Positions 1 to 7,163 of a DNA stretch of 64,000 bases are shown piece after piece. Both the position numbers and the translations under genes were made by a program. Source of the stretch: Methanobacterium aggregans (GTDB lineage: Archaea > Methanobacteriota > Methanobacteria > Methanobacteriales > Methanobacteriaceae); contig NZ_JAGGLN010000002.1 in NCBI RefSeq assembly GCF_017874455.1, positions 124,001-188,000 of the forward strand, read 5' to 3'. A model generated the notes under the pieces. The model was not told where the DNA came from and made no database searches. It was given only the letters and a program-made list of their open reading frames with translations. Position 1 is the stretch's first letter. Every line of letters begins with the position of its first letter.

Positions 1-2
1 GG

Positions 3-212
3 GGAATATTAAGAATAATTAGAGATATCACGCTTGTAAAGTGGGGAACAAATTCAAGTACTTTTGGTAGTGGTGAAAATTTTACTTTAACTTTCCTTGC
101 TGCTTGTAATGCTGTGGTTCATGGTAGGAATAAAATATTACCTGAAGATGTATCAATATCCCATAAAACTCATTTGAAGTTGTTGAATACTGATATTAAT
201 AATTTGGGATGA
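3..212 (+). CDS. Array paralogue, copy 0 (C-terminal part only, cut by window edge)
   Basis: This is the last 69 codons of a gene entering from the left edge. In this frame it reads into the signature C-terminus of the island's large paralogues (FLAACNAVVHGR, then PEDV, then LKLLNTDI) and stops with TGA. Its DNA is very close to the matching part of the next copy, so the duplication or gene conversion is recent. No small membrane gene follows it, unlike most other copies; only about 54 bases separate it from the next copy. Function is unknown. Confidence 0.8.
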   Translation, partial: GILRIIRDITLVKWGTNSSTFGSGENFTLTFLAACNAVVHGRNKILPEDVSISHKTHLKLLNTDINNLG

Positions 213-266
213 TTTATGGCTTATTGGGATGTGATTGGATGAATTAAGTTGTATAGGGTGGAAAAA

Positions 267-1013
267 ATGAGTTTATGGGATTATATTGATTGGGATGTTG
301 ATGAGGAGATGGGGAAGAATAGGGTGCGTGCTGATAGGATATTAAAGGATTTTTCTGATGTTGAGGGTTTGGGTGAGGTTCTTAGTGGTGTGTTAGGTTT
401 GATGGATTCTGAAGTTTATAATAGGGTTTATTTGGCTAGTGATTTGGGTGAGGAGATTAGTAATTTTGCACCTCCTTCGAGGGAGTATTTGTTTGAGCAT
501 TATAAGCAGGATCAGTATGCTTGTACTATTTTGAGGAAGCCTGTGCTTAATCTCTTCACGGACAATGTTATTCTTCAACATTATCTTGCAACCAGTGGTA
601 CTATTGGTTTTGTTCATCATGCATATAAGGGGTTTAAGTTGTCTTTGAAGGATTTGGATAAAGAGTATGTGGTATTTGAGCGTTTAATGGTTTTGTTGGA
701 TGATTTTGATAGTTCGGTTGGTTTTCATCCGCCGGATGAGGATTTTTACAGGAAACTTAAAAATATAAAATGGGATAAAGGGGCTCATAAGCTTTATAAA
801 AAGATACGGAGGATTTATAGGAATGTTGCGGTTGTTAAATGGGTTCCGGACTCAACTACCTTTGGTAATAATGAGCATTTTACTTTGACTTTCCTTGCTG
901 CATGTAATGCTGTGGTTCATGGTAGGGATAAAATATTGCCTGAAGATGTTGTGGTGGCTAATAGGGCTTATTTGAAGTTGTTGAATACGGATATTGAGGG
1001 TTTGGAGTTGTGA
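267..1013 (+). CDS. Array paralogue, copy A: uncharacterised ~248-residue soluble protein
   Basis: I do not recognise a named family. No signal peptide or obvious membrane span is visible. Blocks shared with the other copies are an N-terminal F-DVEGL-EV segment, a central ERLMVLLDDFD block, a KLKNIKWDK block, and a C-terminal block FLAACNAVVHGRDKI-PEDVV-A--AYLKLLNTDI. The C-terminal GR-x-I-x-x-EDV pattern resembles the helical lid of AAA+ ATPases, but no Walker motifs are present, so that is only a resemblance. The ATG at 267 has AGGGTGG upstream (254-260); a TTG at 249 is in frame but less well placed. It is followed at 1019 by a small membrane protein gene. Confidence 0.8.
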   Translation: MSLWDYIDWDVDEEMGKNRVRADRILKDFSDVEGLGEVLSGVLGLMDSEVYNRVYLASDLGEEISNFAPPSREYLFEHYKQDQYACTILRKPVLNLFTDNVILQHYLATSGTIGFVHHAYKGFKLSLKDLDKEYVVFERLMVLLDDFDSSVGFHPPDEDFYRKLKNIKWDKGAHKLYKKIRRIYRNVAVVKWVPDSTTFGNNEHFTLTFLAACNAVVHGRDKILPEDVVVANRAYLKLLNTDIEGLEL

Positions 1014-1018
1014 TTTGC

Positions 1019-1300
1019 ATGGGGTTGAGGAAGTTTGTGGCTTTTGTTGTTGGTGTTTTTGGTTTTTTGGTTACTGGTGTTTGTATTGTTTTGGGTGTTC
1101 AAAGTATTTGGCCGGGTTATTCATTTGGTGATCATCCTATTGAGAGGCTTATTTTGTTGTTTATTTGTTTCATGATAGCATCTTTTGTTTATAACTTGAT
1201 AAAAGGTGAAACTCCTCAAGAAGATCTTGATAAAACCCCAGTGACAAGTGAAAAGATCTCCAGAAAACTTGAAGAAAAACGTGACAAAGAAAAGAAATAA
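1019..1300 (+). CDS. Array small membrane protein a (two TM segments, ISRKLEEK tail)
   Basis: A 93-residue protein with an N-terminal hydrophobic segment (about residues 6-28), a second one (about 43-62) ending in a VYNLIKG motif, and a charged C-terminus carrying the conserved VTSEKISRKLEEK tail. The same layout occurs in the small genes at 3476, 6029 and 7164. The ATG at 1019 matches the MG(L/W)R start of the paralogues and has GGAG at 1004-1007; a GTG at 1010 would overlap the upstream stop. The close spacing suggests co-transcription with the gene at 267. Function is unknown; partnership with the large protein is inferred from repeated adjacency. Confidence 0.75.
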   Translation: MGLRKFVAFVVGVFGFLVTGVCIVLGVQSIWPGYSFGDHPIERLILLFICFMIASFVYNLIKGETPQEDLDKTPVTSEKISRKLEEKRDKEKK

Positions 1301-1419
1301 CCTTTTTATTTGATAATCACTTGTTAAACATTTTTTTTCGTTTATTAAATCATTATCTATAGTTGAAACAGCTATCAAATGCATAGAATTGGATTAAAAA
1401 ATTTATTAAAGAGGGGAAG
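1301..1419 (+). repeat. Duplicated intergenic cassette, copy 1
   Basis: These 119 bases directly before the ATG at 1420 are nearly identical to 3776-3897 before the ATG at 3898. I count four substitutions and one 3-base insertion next to the start codon. The block contains a T8 tract, an AAACAGCTATCAAATGCATA element and an AGAGGGG ribosome binding site. Similarity runs on into the first codons of the gene behind it and back into the end of the small membrane gene. It probably holds the terminator of the upstream gene and the promoter of the downstream one. Confidence 0.85.
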
Positions 1420-2727
1420 ATGGTTTCGCAGAAAGATAAATTTACTTTAAGTGATCATTGCACAATTGAAAAATATTCTGCTTTTTTGTTGGATGGTTTT
1501 TTGAATTATGAGGGTAAGGCTTGGGCTTGTAATGTGAAGGGTTCTGTTTATGGTGGTTCTGCTGCATTTTTGGAGAATCCTTTTAATCCATTTTTTTACC
1601 AGTTTTATACATGGGATAAGATGATCCAGGCGGGTCAGAAGGCCTGGAGTACGGGTAATGTTTGGGATTTCTTTAACTATGATTTTTTCCATATCTATGG
1701 TTACAGCAACTTGGATCATTTCTGGGGTGGTAAGGCTTTTGAAAGTATTTTGAAGGATTTGTTTGGTGTTGAAGAGAATGGTACTATTTCAGTTGGAAGT
1801 TTCTTACTTGATTTAACATATTTGATTCCTGTTGGTGGGGCTGCAGCATTTTTAGCAAAATTAGGCCTTTCAAGACTTGGATTAGGTTTAACAGAAAGAG
1901 TTTTAGGAAAAAGATGGTTAGAGGTTATTGTCAATAATAAAACACTTCAATTGGTATCCAAAGAGTTAAGCAAAAAATGGGACAAATTAAAAAAGCTATT
2001 AAATCCTTATCTCAAGAATTTTCCAGTATCTGGAGAAAATTTGAAGGTGTTTTGGGGTTATGTTGTTGATGGTGCTGATTTGATTGGTTTTAAGCCTAGT
2101 ACTTGGTGGAAGTATGGTGTTCGGAGTACTCGTTTGGATGGATGGATCTCGGATAGTTTGGGGCATTCTGGTAATTTTATGACGAAGTATTATGCTGATT
2201 TTTTTAAGGCTTCTACTGAAGGTGATGTAAGTTATTTAGCTGAAATTACAGGTAAATATCTTGGTCTAAAGAATCATCAGACTATTGGTGCTATTTTAAC
2301 AACTTTTGCAGGCGCATTCTCGATATATGGTGCGTATAATAAGTTAGTTGACGCTAAAAAATGGGTTACTGGTTTGCAGATAAAAAAGACAGTAAAATAT
2401 AAGGTGGATTCAGTTAAAAAAATTGTCAAGTCCAATCCTGCAGTTAAAGCCTCTAAAGTAATATTAAAGAATACTTGGAAATCTGTTAAGCCTTATGCTA
2501 AGAGAAGTGCTAAAAAATTTATTGGGAAAGTTGAAAAGGTTTCTAAATACATTAAAAGTAATCATGTAGTTCAAAAGATGAAATCTACGGTGAAATGGGT
2601 GTTGAAAAAGCCTATTTTTAAAAAAATTTTAAACATTAAACCAGTTAAAGTGATAATCAAAACTGGAAAACAAATAATAAACACCGGAAAATCATTATGG
2701 AATGGATTAAAAAAATGGGCATTTTAG
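1420..2727 (+). CDS. Uncharacterised 435-residue lysine-rich array protein
   Basis: The first ~28 residues (MVSQKDKFTL, then YSAFLLDGF) and the upstream DNA match the frameshifted copy at 3898; after that the protein is unrelated to the ~240-residue paralogues. Residues 31-110 are rich in Trp, Phe, Tyr and Gly. Hydrophobic, glycine-rich stretches lie at about 124-157 and 288-306. Residues 310-435 are strongly basic, with many Val-Lys and Lys-Ser pairs, and end in WNGLKKWAF. No signal peptide or known catalytic motif is visible. The gene alternates between T/G-rich and A-rich blocks. The next gene starts 28 bases downstream. The layout (hydrophobic middle, basic end) could fit a membrane-active or effector protein, but that is speculation. 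Confidence 0.75.
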   Translation: MVSQKDKFTLSDHCTIEKYSAFLLDGFLNYEGKAWACNVKGSVYGGSAAFLENPFNPFFYQFYTWDKMIQAGQKAWSTGNVWDFFNYDFFHIYGYSNLDHFWGGKAFESILKDLFGVEENGTISVGSFLLDLTYLIPVGGAAAFLAKLGLSRLGLGLTERVLGKRWLEVIVNNKTLQLVSKELSKKWDKLKKLLNPYLKNFPVSGENLKVFWGYVVDGADLIGFKPSTWWKYGVRSTRLDGWISDSLGHSGNFMTKYYADFFKASTEGDVSYLAEITGKYLGLKNHQTIGAILTTFAGAFSIYGAYNKLVDAKKWVTGLQIKKTVKYKVDSVKKIVKSNPAVKASKVILKNTWKSVKPYAKRSAKKFIGKVEKVSKYIKSNHVVQKMKSTVKWVLKKPIFKKILNIKPVKVIIKTGKQIINTGKSLWNGLKKWAF

Positions 2728-2755
2728 ATAATAACTAATTTAGGGGGTTTATATA

Positions 2756-3463
2756 GTGGTATATGATATGAAAGGAATAAAAAAAGCACAAAATAAAATT
2801 TTAAAAGAATTTAATAACATTAAAGGATTGGAAGAGATTATAGAAAAAGTAATTAACCTTCTAAGTTCTGACAGATATGCTTTAGTTTATGATGTTTCTG
2901 GTTTGATGGAGGGTGGTTTGAGGGATGAGAGTTTGGATGATTTGTTGAGTTTGTCTCAGGTGGGTTATGCTGCTAATGTTTTGAGGGATCCTCCTCTTTA
3001 TGTGGCTTCTTTGACAGGTGTTATAATCTCAAGCCATTTTATTGCAATGGTTAGCATGGTAGATTTTATTTCATATGCTTACAAACAAGAGAATTTAACC
3101 CACGAAGACTTAAAGAAGAACCATACTATTTTAGAACGTTTGATGTGTTGTTTGGATGGTTTTGATACTGTTGGTTCGTATGATGTGCCTGATGAGAGTT
3201 TTTATCTTAAGCTTCGGGGTGTTAAATGGGATAAAAGGGCTAAAAAGTTGTTTAAAAGATTATCCACATTGAAATTTGAGGTGAGTTTTGAAAAATTTGG
3301 ATCTGGTACCACTTCTTTTGGGACTGGTGAGGATTTTGCTTTGACTTTTCTTGCAGCTTGCAACTGTGTAAATCATGAAAGAGATAGAATTAACCCTGAA
3401 GATGTTGTAATAGCCTATAAAACCTATTTAAAGTTGATTGACACTGATATTAGTAGTTTGTGA
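2756..3463 (+). CDS. Array paralogue, copy B: uncharacterised ~235-residue soluble protein
   Basis: This is a member of the large array family with all its blocks: F-NIKGLEE near the N-terminus, ERLMCCLDGFD in the middle, KLRGVKWDK, and the end block FLAACNCVNHERDRI-PEDVV-AYKTYLKLIDTDI. The usual Gly of GRDRI is Glu here. The GTG at 2756 has AGGGGG seven bases upstream; an in-frame ATG at 2768 is too far from it. It lies 28 bases after the 435-residue gene and 12 bases before a small membrane gene. The three therefore look like one transcription unit and are the most complete unit of the array. Composition switches between A-rich and T/G-rich blocks inside the gene. Confidence 0.8.
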   Translation: MVYDMKGIKKAQNKILKEFNNIKGLEEIIEKVINLLSSDRYALVYDVSGLMEGGLRDESLDDLLSLSQVGYAANVLRDPPLYVASLTGVIISSHFIAMVSMVDFISYAYKQENLTHEDLKKNHTILERLMCCLDGFDTVGSYDVPDESFYLKLRGVKWDKRAKKLFKRLSTLKFEVSFEKFGSGTTSFGTGEDFALTFLAACNCVNHERDRINPEDVVIAYKTYLKLIDTDISSL

Positions 3464-3475
3464 TGTGGTTTTTTT

Positions 3476-3775
3476 ATGGGTTGGAGAAATTTTGTAGGCT
3501 TTGCAGTGGCAGTTGTTTCCTTTGTTTGTGTGGCTGTGTTAGTTATCGAAGTGTTATTATCTTTAATGGGCTACTCTTCATCTGAGGGCACAGCCCACCA
3601 TCCTTTAATACGCCTTTTGGGATGGATAATTGGAGCAGTGGGTGCTGTAGGAATTTATAATCTAATTAAAAGCAAAAAATCAGAACCTAAAGCAGACGTT
3701 GCGGATAAAACTATTGTAACAAGTAATGAGATTTCCAGAAAGCTTGAAGAAAAGCATGGCAGAAAAAAGAAATAA
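3476..3775 (+). CDS. Array small membrane protein b (two TM segments, ISRKLEEK tail)
   Basis: A 99-residue protein that starts MGWRNFVGF. It has a long first hydrophobic span (about residues 6-30), a second one (about 46-62) ending in IYNLIKS, a Lys/Glu-rich linker, and the conserved VTSNEISRKLEEK tail. It follows copy B by 12 bases, as in the other pairs. The duplicated intergenic cassette begins one base after its stop codon. Function is unknown. Confidence 0.75.
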   Translation: MGWRNFVGFAVAVVSFVCVAVLVIEVLLSLMGYSSSEGTAHHPLIRLLGWIIGAVGAVGIYNLIKSKKSEPKADVADKTIVTSNEISRKLEEKHGRKKK

Positions 3776-3897
3776 CCTTTTTATGTGATAATCATTTGTT
3801 AAACATTTTTTTTCGTTTATTAAGTCATTATCTATAGTTTAAACAGCTATCAAATGCATAGAATTGGATTAAAAAATTTATTAAAGAGGGGAAGATA
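3776..3897 (+). repeat. Duplicated intergenic cassette, copy 2
   Basis: This is the second copy of the cassette at 1301-1419, nearly identical over its whole length, with three extra bases between the AGAGGGG ribosome binding site and the ATG at 3898. A more diverged relative with the same order of elements (GATAAT, T-run, AAACAGCTA, GCA-GGAATGGATT) precedes the gene at 6441. Confidence 0.85.
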
Positions 3898-4663
3898 ATG
3901 GTTTCACAGAGAGATATGTTCAAATTGAATGATCAACAGATGTTAAAGGAGTATTCTGGGCTTTTGTTGGATAAGTTTGATGTTGAGGGTTTGGAGGATG
4001 TTGTTAATAGTTTGAAGAGTTTGGAAAGTGAAGGATTTCATGAAAGGTTGTTTGAGGATTATTTGTTAGGTTTGAAGATTTTTGAGGGTGGTGCTGAGTT
4101 GTCTGTGGATGAGAAGCGTGATAATGATCTTCTGGTTTTAGGATATCAAAATTTAAGTTACAAACGCCTATTCTCCATTAAACGGAATTTGATAAGTTTT
4201 ACTGAGTTTAGTGAGATTTCTGATCTGTTATTACCGTTGTATTACATGTATCTTGGGCGTAAATTAACTCATGGTGATGTTAAGGCTTTTTATGATGCTC
4301 GTATTGATGAAAGACTGGTTTTCTTGTTGGAAGATTTTGATGAACCTCTAAATGTTCCTAAACCAACTCCAGAGTTTTTTAAGAAACTTAAAAAGCTACA
4401 ATGGCAAGATAAAAAAACAAAGAAATTTCATGAGAATTTAAAAGAATTTGTTGGTGTATGCAACTAGTGGAAAACACGTGGATTTTAAATTGGTAAATTT
4501 TAAGGCTATAGAATTCAATTTCACACTTTCTCTTATGGCGTGTAGTGCGGTGGTTGGTGGTCGTGATAGGATTAACTTGGATGATGTTATAAGGGCTTAT
4601 AAGACATATTTTAAGCTTTTAAAAACAGATTTACCTGTTTTGGTTGGGAAGTTGGGTGTTTGA
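3898..4663 (+). pseudogene. Array paralogue, copy C: frameshifted
   Basis: The first frame runs from the ATG at 3898 to a TAG at 4465 and contains the family's middle blocks (ERLVFLLEDFD, then KLKKLQWQDK). The family's C-terminal block (LMACSAVVGGRDRI-LDDVI-AYKTYFKLLKTDL) continues in the +1 frame up to TGA at 4663. The shift must lie at about 4440-4464, in a TTTGTTGGTG stretch. Joined, the product would be about 255 residues, the normal family length. It is either a recent pseudogene, a sequencing error, or a programmed or phase-variable shift. Its first ~28 residues match the 435-residue protein at 1420 rather than the other copies. No small membrane gene follows. Confidence 0.75.
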
Positions 4664-4714
4664 GTTTTTAATTGTAAAAAAAAAGAAATAGTTTGGGGGG
4701 GGTGTATTTTTTTA

Positions 4715-5155
4715 ATGGTTAGTGATGTTGAGAGTGTTGTGTTGGCTTCTGTTTCTCGCAGGGCAGGTGCTTTTGTGTTGGATCTTCCGTTGTTACTGAT
4801 GTTCTTTGGTTTTTTATTCTTCATAGGGTTAGGTTCACCTGATCTGTTTGTGGGTGTTGTTTTCCTGATAATCAGCGCCCTGATTACGCTGGCACACTTT
4901 TCTTACTTTGAGGGACCTTCAGGTGGTAGTACGCCCGGTAAGTACTATTTATCTTTGATGGTGGTGGATGAACGGACTTTGCAACCTCCAAGTAGGATGC
5001 AGAGCATTACACGGAATCTTTTAAGATTTGTTGATCTTTTACCATACATTATACCGGGCCTCCGGGGCCTGATAATTATCTTCACCTCAAATAAAAATCA
5101 AAGACTTGGAGACAAAGCAGCAAAAACCATAGTCATCCAGAAAAAAACCCGATAA
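4715..5155 (+). CDS. RDD family membrane protein
   Basis: A 146-residue integral membrane protein. The N-terminus SRRAGAFVLDLPLL carries the Arg and first Asp typical of the RDD family, followed by two hydrophobic spans (about residues 20-62). A GGSTPGKYYLSLMVVD segment is the family's usual G-T-GK loop. A third hydrophobic stretch near residues 108-125 and QRLGDKAAKTIVI complete the pattern. Ribosome binding is probably through the long G-run at 4694-4703. It sits where a small membrane gene would be expected after copy C, so it may have replaced it. RDD proteins are poorly understood; some have been linked to transport. Confidence 0.8.
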   Translation: MVSDVESVVLASVSRRAGAFVLDLPLLLMFFGFLFFIGLGSPDLFVGVVFLIISALITLAHFSYFEGPSGGSTPGKYYLSLMVVDERTLQPPSRMQSITRNLLRFVDLLPYIIPGLRGLIIIFTSNKNQRLGDKAAKTIVIQKKTR

Positions 5156-5169
5156 AATCCATTTTGTAA

Positions 5170-5244
5170 AGAACAACTGCAAATACAGTTGTGAAAACAG
5201 TAAACTCCGGAATAAACTGGCTAAAAAGCAAAATATGGAAATAA
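5170..5244 (+). pseudogene. Possible remnant of the 3' end of a 435-residue-type gene
   Basis: An open stretch without a start reads NTVVKTVNSGINWLKSKIWK and then stops. It resembles in style and position the C-terminus of the 435-residue protein (KTGKQIINTGKSLWNGLKKW). It also includes a 7-bp inverted repeat, ACAACTG (5173-5179) and CAGTTGT (5186-5192). It lies directly before copy D, where the 435-type gene would sit by analogy with copy B. The similarity is short, so this is tentative. Confidence 0.35.
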
Positions 5245-5299
5245 CAGATAACATAAAAAAAAAGGTAGATAATATTTATAAAAAATGGGGTGACAAAGG

Positions 5300-6022
5300 A
5301 TGGGGTTCTGGAAAATTTTGCCGGTTGATGTGGGTTATAGGGTTTTGTTGGATGATTTTGGTGGTGTGGTTGGTTTGAAGGAGGTTTTGGATGGTATTTG
5401 TGGGTTAGTAAATTCGAGTTTATATGGGGATTTGATGTTTGTTTCTTTGGATAATATTAAGGATCCTGATGTGAAAATGGGTCATGATGAAGAACTTTCA
5501 TTGTTGGAGAAGTGTGCATTTGATAATTTGAGTAATTTTCCTTTGAGGCTTCCTTTCACTCCTCTTGTGGGTATTAAGGATTTTTTGGTGGTTTATAGTT
5601 TTATTGCAAGTTTTTATTATCTTCGTTTGGGTCATAAGTTGGATTTAGAGGAACGAAACAAAGTATTTTACAGTGATACTGCAACGAGGATTTTATTACT
5701 CTTGGAAGACTTTGATTCTACCATGGAAACACCAGAACCCACATCCGAGTTTTTCAAAAAATTGGGTAAGGTTAAATGGGCGGATTCTAGGTCTAAAGAC
5801 CTTTTTAATAGGGTTACAGATCTTGGATTCAAGGTGATGGACAGGAAGTTGGGATCTAAATATAGCATCAGTTTATCTGTAAATGAGAATGCTTTTATCT
5901 TGTTGCTTTCTGGTTGTGGTGCGGTTTTGGATGGTCGTGATAGAATTAGTATGGATGATGTGGTACGTGCTTATAATATGTATTTCAAGCTTTTGAATAC
6001 GAATATTACCAGGTTGATGTGA
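5300..6022 (+). CDS. Array paralogue, copy D: uncharacterised 240-residue soluble protein
   Basis: A family member closest to copy E: both share LSNFPLRLPFTPL near residues 77-90, which copies A-C lack. The common blocks follow: RILLLLEDFD, EFFKKLGKVKW, and the end block GCGAVLDGRDRI-MDDVV-AYNMYFKLLNTNI. The ATG at 5300 has GGGGTGAC at 5287-5294. The first 320 bases are strongly T/G-rich, then composition becomes more A-rich. A small membrane gene starts 6 bases after the stop. No catalytic motif is recognisable. Confidence 0.8.
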   Translation: MGFWKILPVDVGYRVLLDDFGGVVGLKEVLDGICGLVNSSLYGDLMFVSLDNIKDPDVKMGHDEELSLLEKCAFDNLSNFPLRLPFTPLVGIKDFLVVYSFIASFYYLRLGHKLDLEERNKVFYSDTATRILLLLEDFDSTMETPEPTSEFFKKLGKVKWADSRSKDLFNRVTDLGFKVMDRKLGSKYSISLSVNENAFILLLSGCGAVLDGRDRISMDDVVRAYNMYFKLLNTNITRLM

Positions 6023-6028
6023 TACAAT

Positions 6029-6301
6029 ATGGGTTTGAGGAATCTTTTTGCAGTAATAGGTGCAGTAATAGTTTTCATTGGCACAGGCACAATCATTGCT
6101 TTATCTGCAGGATATCTGGATCAGTCCGCAGGGAATTTAGTTATAAGACTTTTAGGATTGTTCATATGTTTCATACTGGCCTCAATGGTTTATAATCTCA
6201 TCAAAATTGATGCAGTTGAAGACAAAAACCAAAAAAAGAACAAAAAGATTGTAACAGGTAAAAATATCTCCAGAAAGCTTGAGGAAAAACAAAAAAAGTA
6301 G
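6029..6301 (+). CDS. Array small membrane protein d (two TM segments, ISRKLEEK tail)
   Basis: A 90-residue protein beginning MGLRNLFAV, with hydrophobic spans at about residues 5-27 and 38-58, the VYNLIK junction, a Lys-rich linker, and the tail VTGKNISRKLEEK. It is the compact, intact member of the small-gene family and follows copy D by six bases, so translational coupling is likely. Function is unknown. Confidence 0.75.
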   Translation: MGLRNLFAVIGAVIVFIGTGTIIALSAGYLDQSAGNLVIRLLGLFICFILASMVYNLIKIDAVEDKNQKKNKKIVTGKNISRKLEEKQKK

Positions 6302-6440
6302 AAAACGATAATTCTTTATTAATAATCTTATTTTTTTTACAAAAATAACCCCTTGACTTAAAACAGCTAGCAATGCACGGAATGGATTTAAAAAATGGGC
6401 ATTCAAATAACATGAAAATATTTTAAAGGAGGTCTTACAA
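6302..6440 (+). repeat. Diverged intergenic cassette with a 25-base scar of the 435-residue gene
   Basis: The order of elements follows the cassettes at 1301 and 3776 but with many changes. Bases 6379-6403 match 2699-2723, the last codons of the 435-residue gene, at 24 of 25 positions. A 435-type gene seems to have been lost here by recombination, leaving its last bases in front of copy E. The strong AAAGGAGGT at 6425-6433 serves the ATG at 6441. Confidence 0.7.
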
Positions 6441-7157
6441 ATGTTTTTAAGAGCTGAACCAACAAATGAGGTTGCTAAGAGTTTATTGTGTGATTTTAGT
6501 GATGTTGATGGTTTGAAAGAGGTTGTGGATAGTGTTTTGAATTTGGAGGATTCTGAAGTTTATGAGAAGCTTGTTAAGATTGATATGCCTGTTGATTCTG
6601 GTGTGAATTTGAAGGAGAATTTGAATGTTACTTCTTTGGATGAAGTTGCTGAGGATAATTTGAGTAATTTTCCGCTTAGGCTCCCTTTAACTCCTTTGAT
6701 AAGTATTAAAGATTATTTTACTGTTGGTTTTTTTGTAGGAGCTATTTATAGTGTTGAAATTGGTCACAAACTTTATGAAGAGGATCTGTCCAGAGTTGCT
6801 CACAGTAAAATGATACCCCGTATACTTTCAATGCTGGAAGATTTTAATTCAAACCTTGAAACACCCCTTCCCACTGCAGAGTTCTTTAAAAGGTTGGGTA
6901 AGGTTAAATGGCAGGATAAAAAAGTTAAAAAATTCATTGAGGACCTATCTAACCTACATTTTATCTTAGCTTTCAACAAATGGGGTGGGAAAAATGTTGA
7001 TTGGAACTTTCCCATAACCGAGAAAACTTTTATTAAACTTCTTGCTGGTTGTAGTGCTGTTCTAGATGGTCGTGATAGGATCTGTGTGGATGATGTGGTA
7101 CGTGCTAATAAGACTTATTTGAAGTTGATTGATACTGATATTAGTGAAATGGTGTGA
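6441..7157 (+). CDS. Array paralogue, copy E: uncharacterised 238-residue soluble protein
   Basis: The closest relative is copy D, through LSNFPLRLPLTPL near residues 75-88. Further blocks are RILSMLEDFN, EFFKRLGKVKWQDKK, and the end block LAGCSAVLDGRDRI-VDDVV-ANKTYLKLIDTDI. The start is secure because AAAGGAGGT lies seven bases upstream. It is followed six bases later by a frameshifted small membrane gene. No signal peptide, membrane span or known active site is visible. Confidence 0.8.
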   Translation: MFLRAEPTNEVAKSLLCDFSDVDGLKEVVDSVLNLEDSEVYEKLVKIDMPVDSGVNLKENLNVTSLDEVAEDNLSNFPLRLPLTPLISIKDYFTVGFFVGAIYSVEIGHKLYEEDLSRVAHSKMIPRILSMLEDFNSNLETPLPTAEFFKRLGKVKWQDKKVKKFIEDLSNLHFILAFNKWGGKNVDWNFPITEKTFIKLLAGCSAVLDGRDRICVDDVVRANKTYLKLIDTDISEMV

Positions 7158-7163
7158 TTTGTT

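Noticed and set aside
267..7157. Array large proteins as AAA+ ATPases because of their GRDRI-x-x-DDV lid-like end
   Set aside because: No Walker A or B motif exists in any copy; the resemblance covers only one helix-turn-helix-like stretch.
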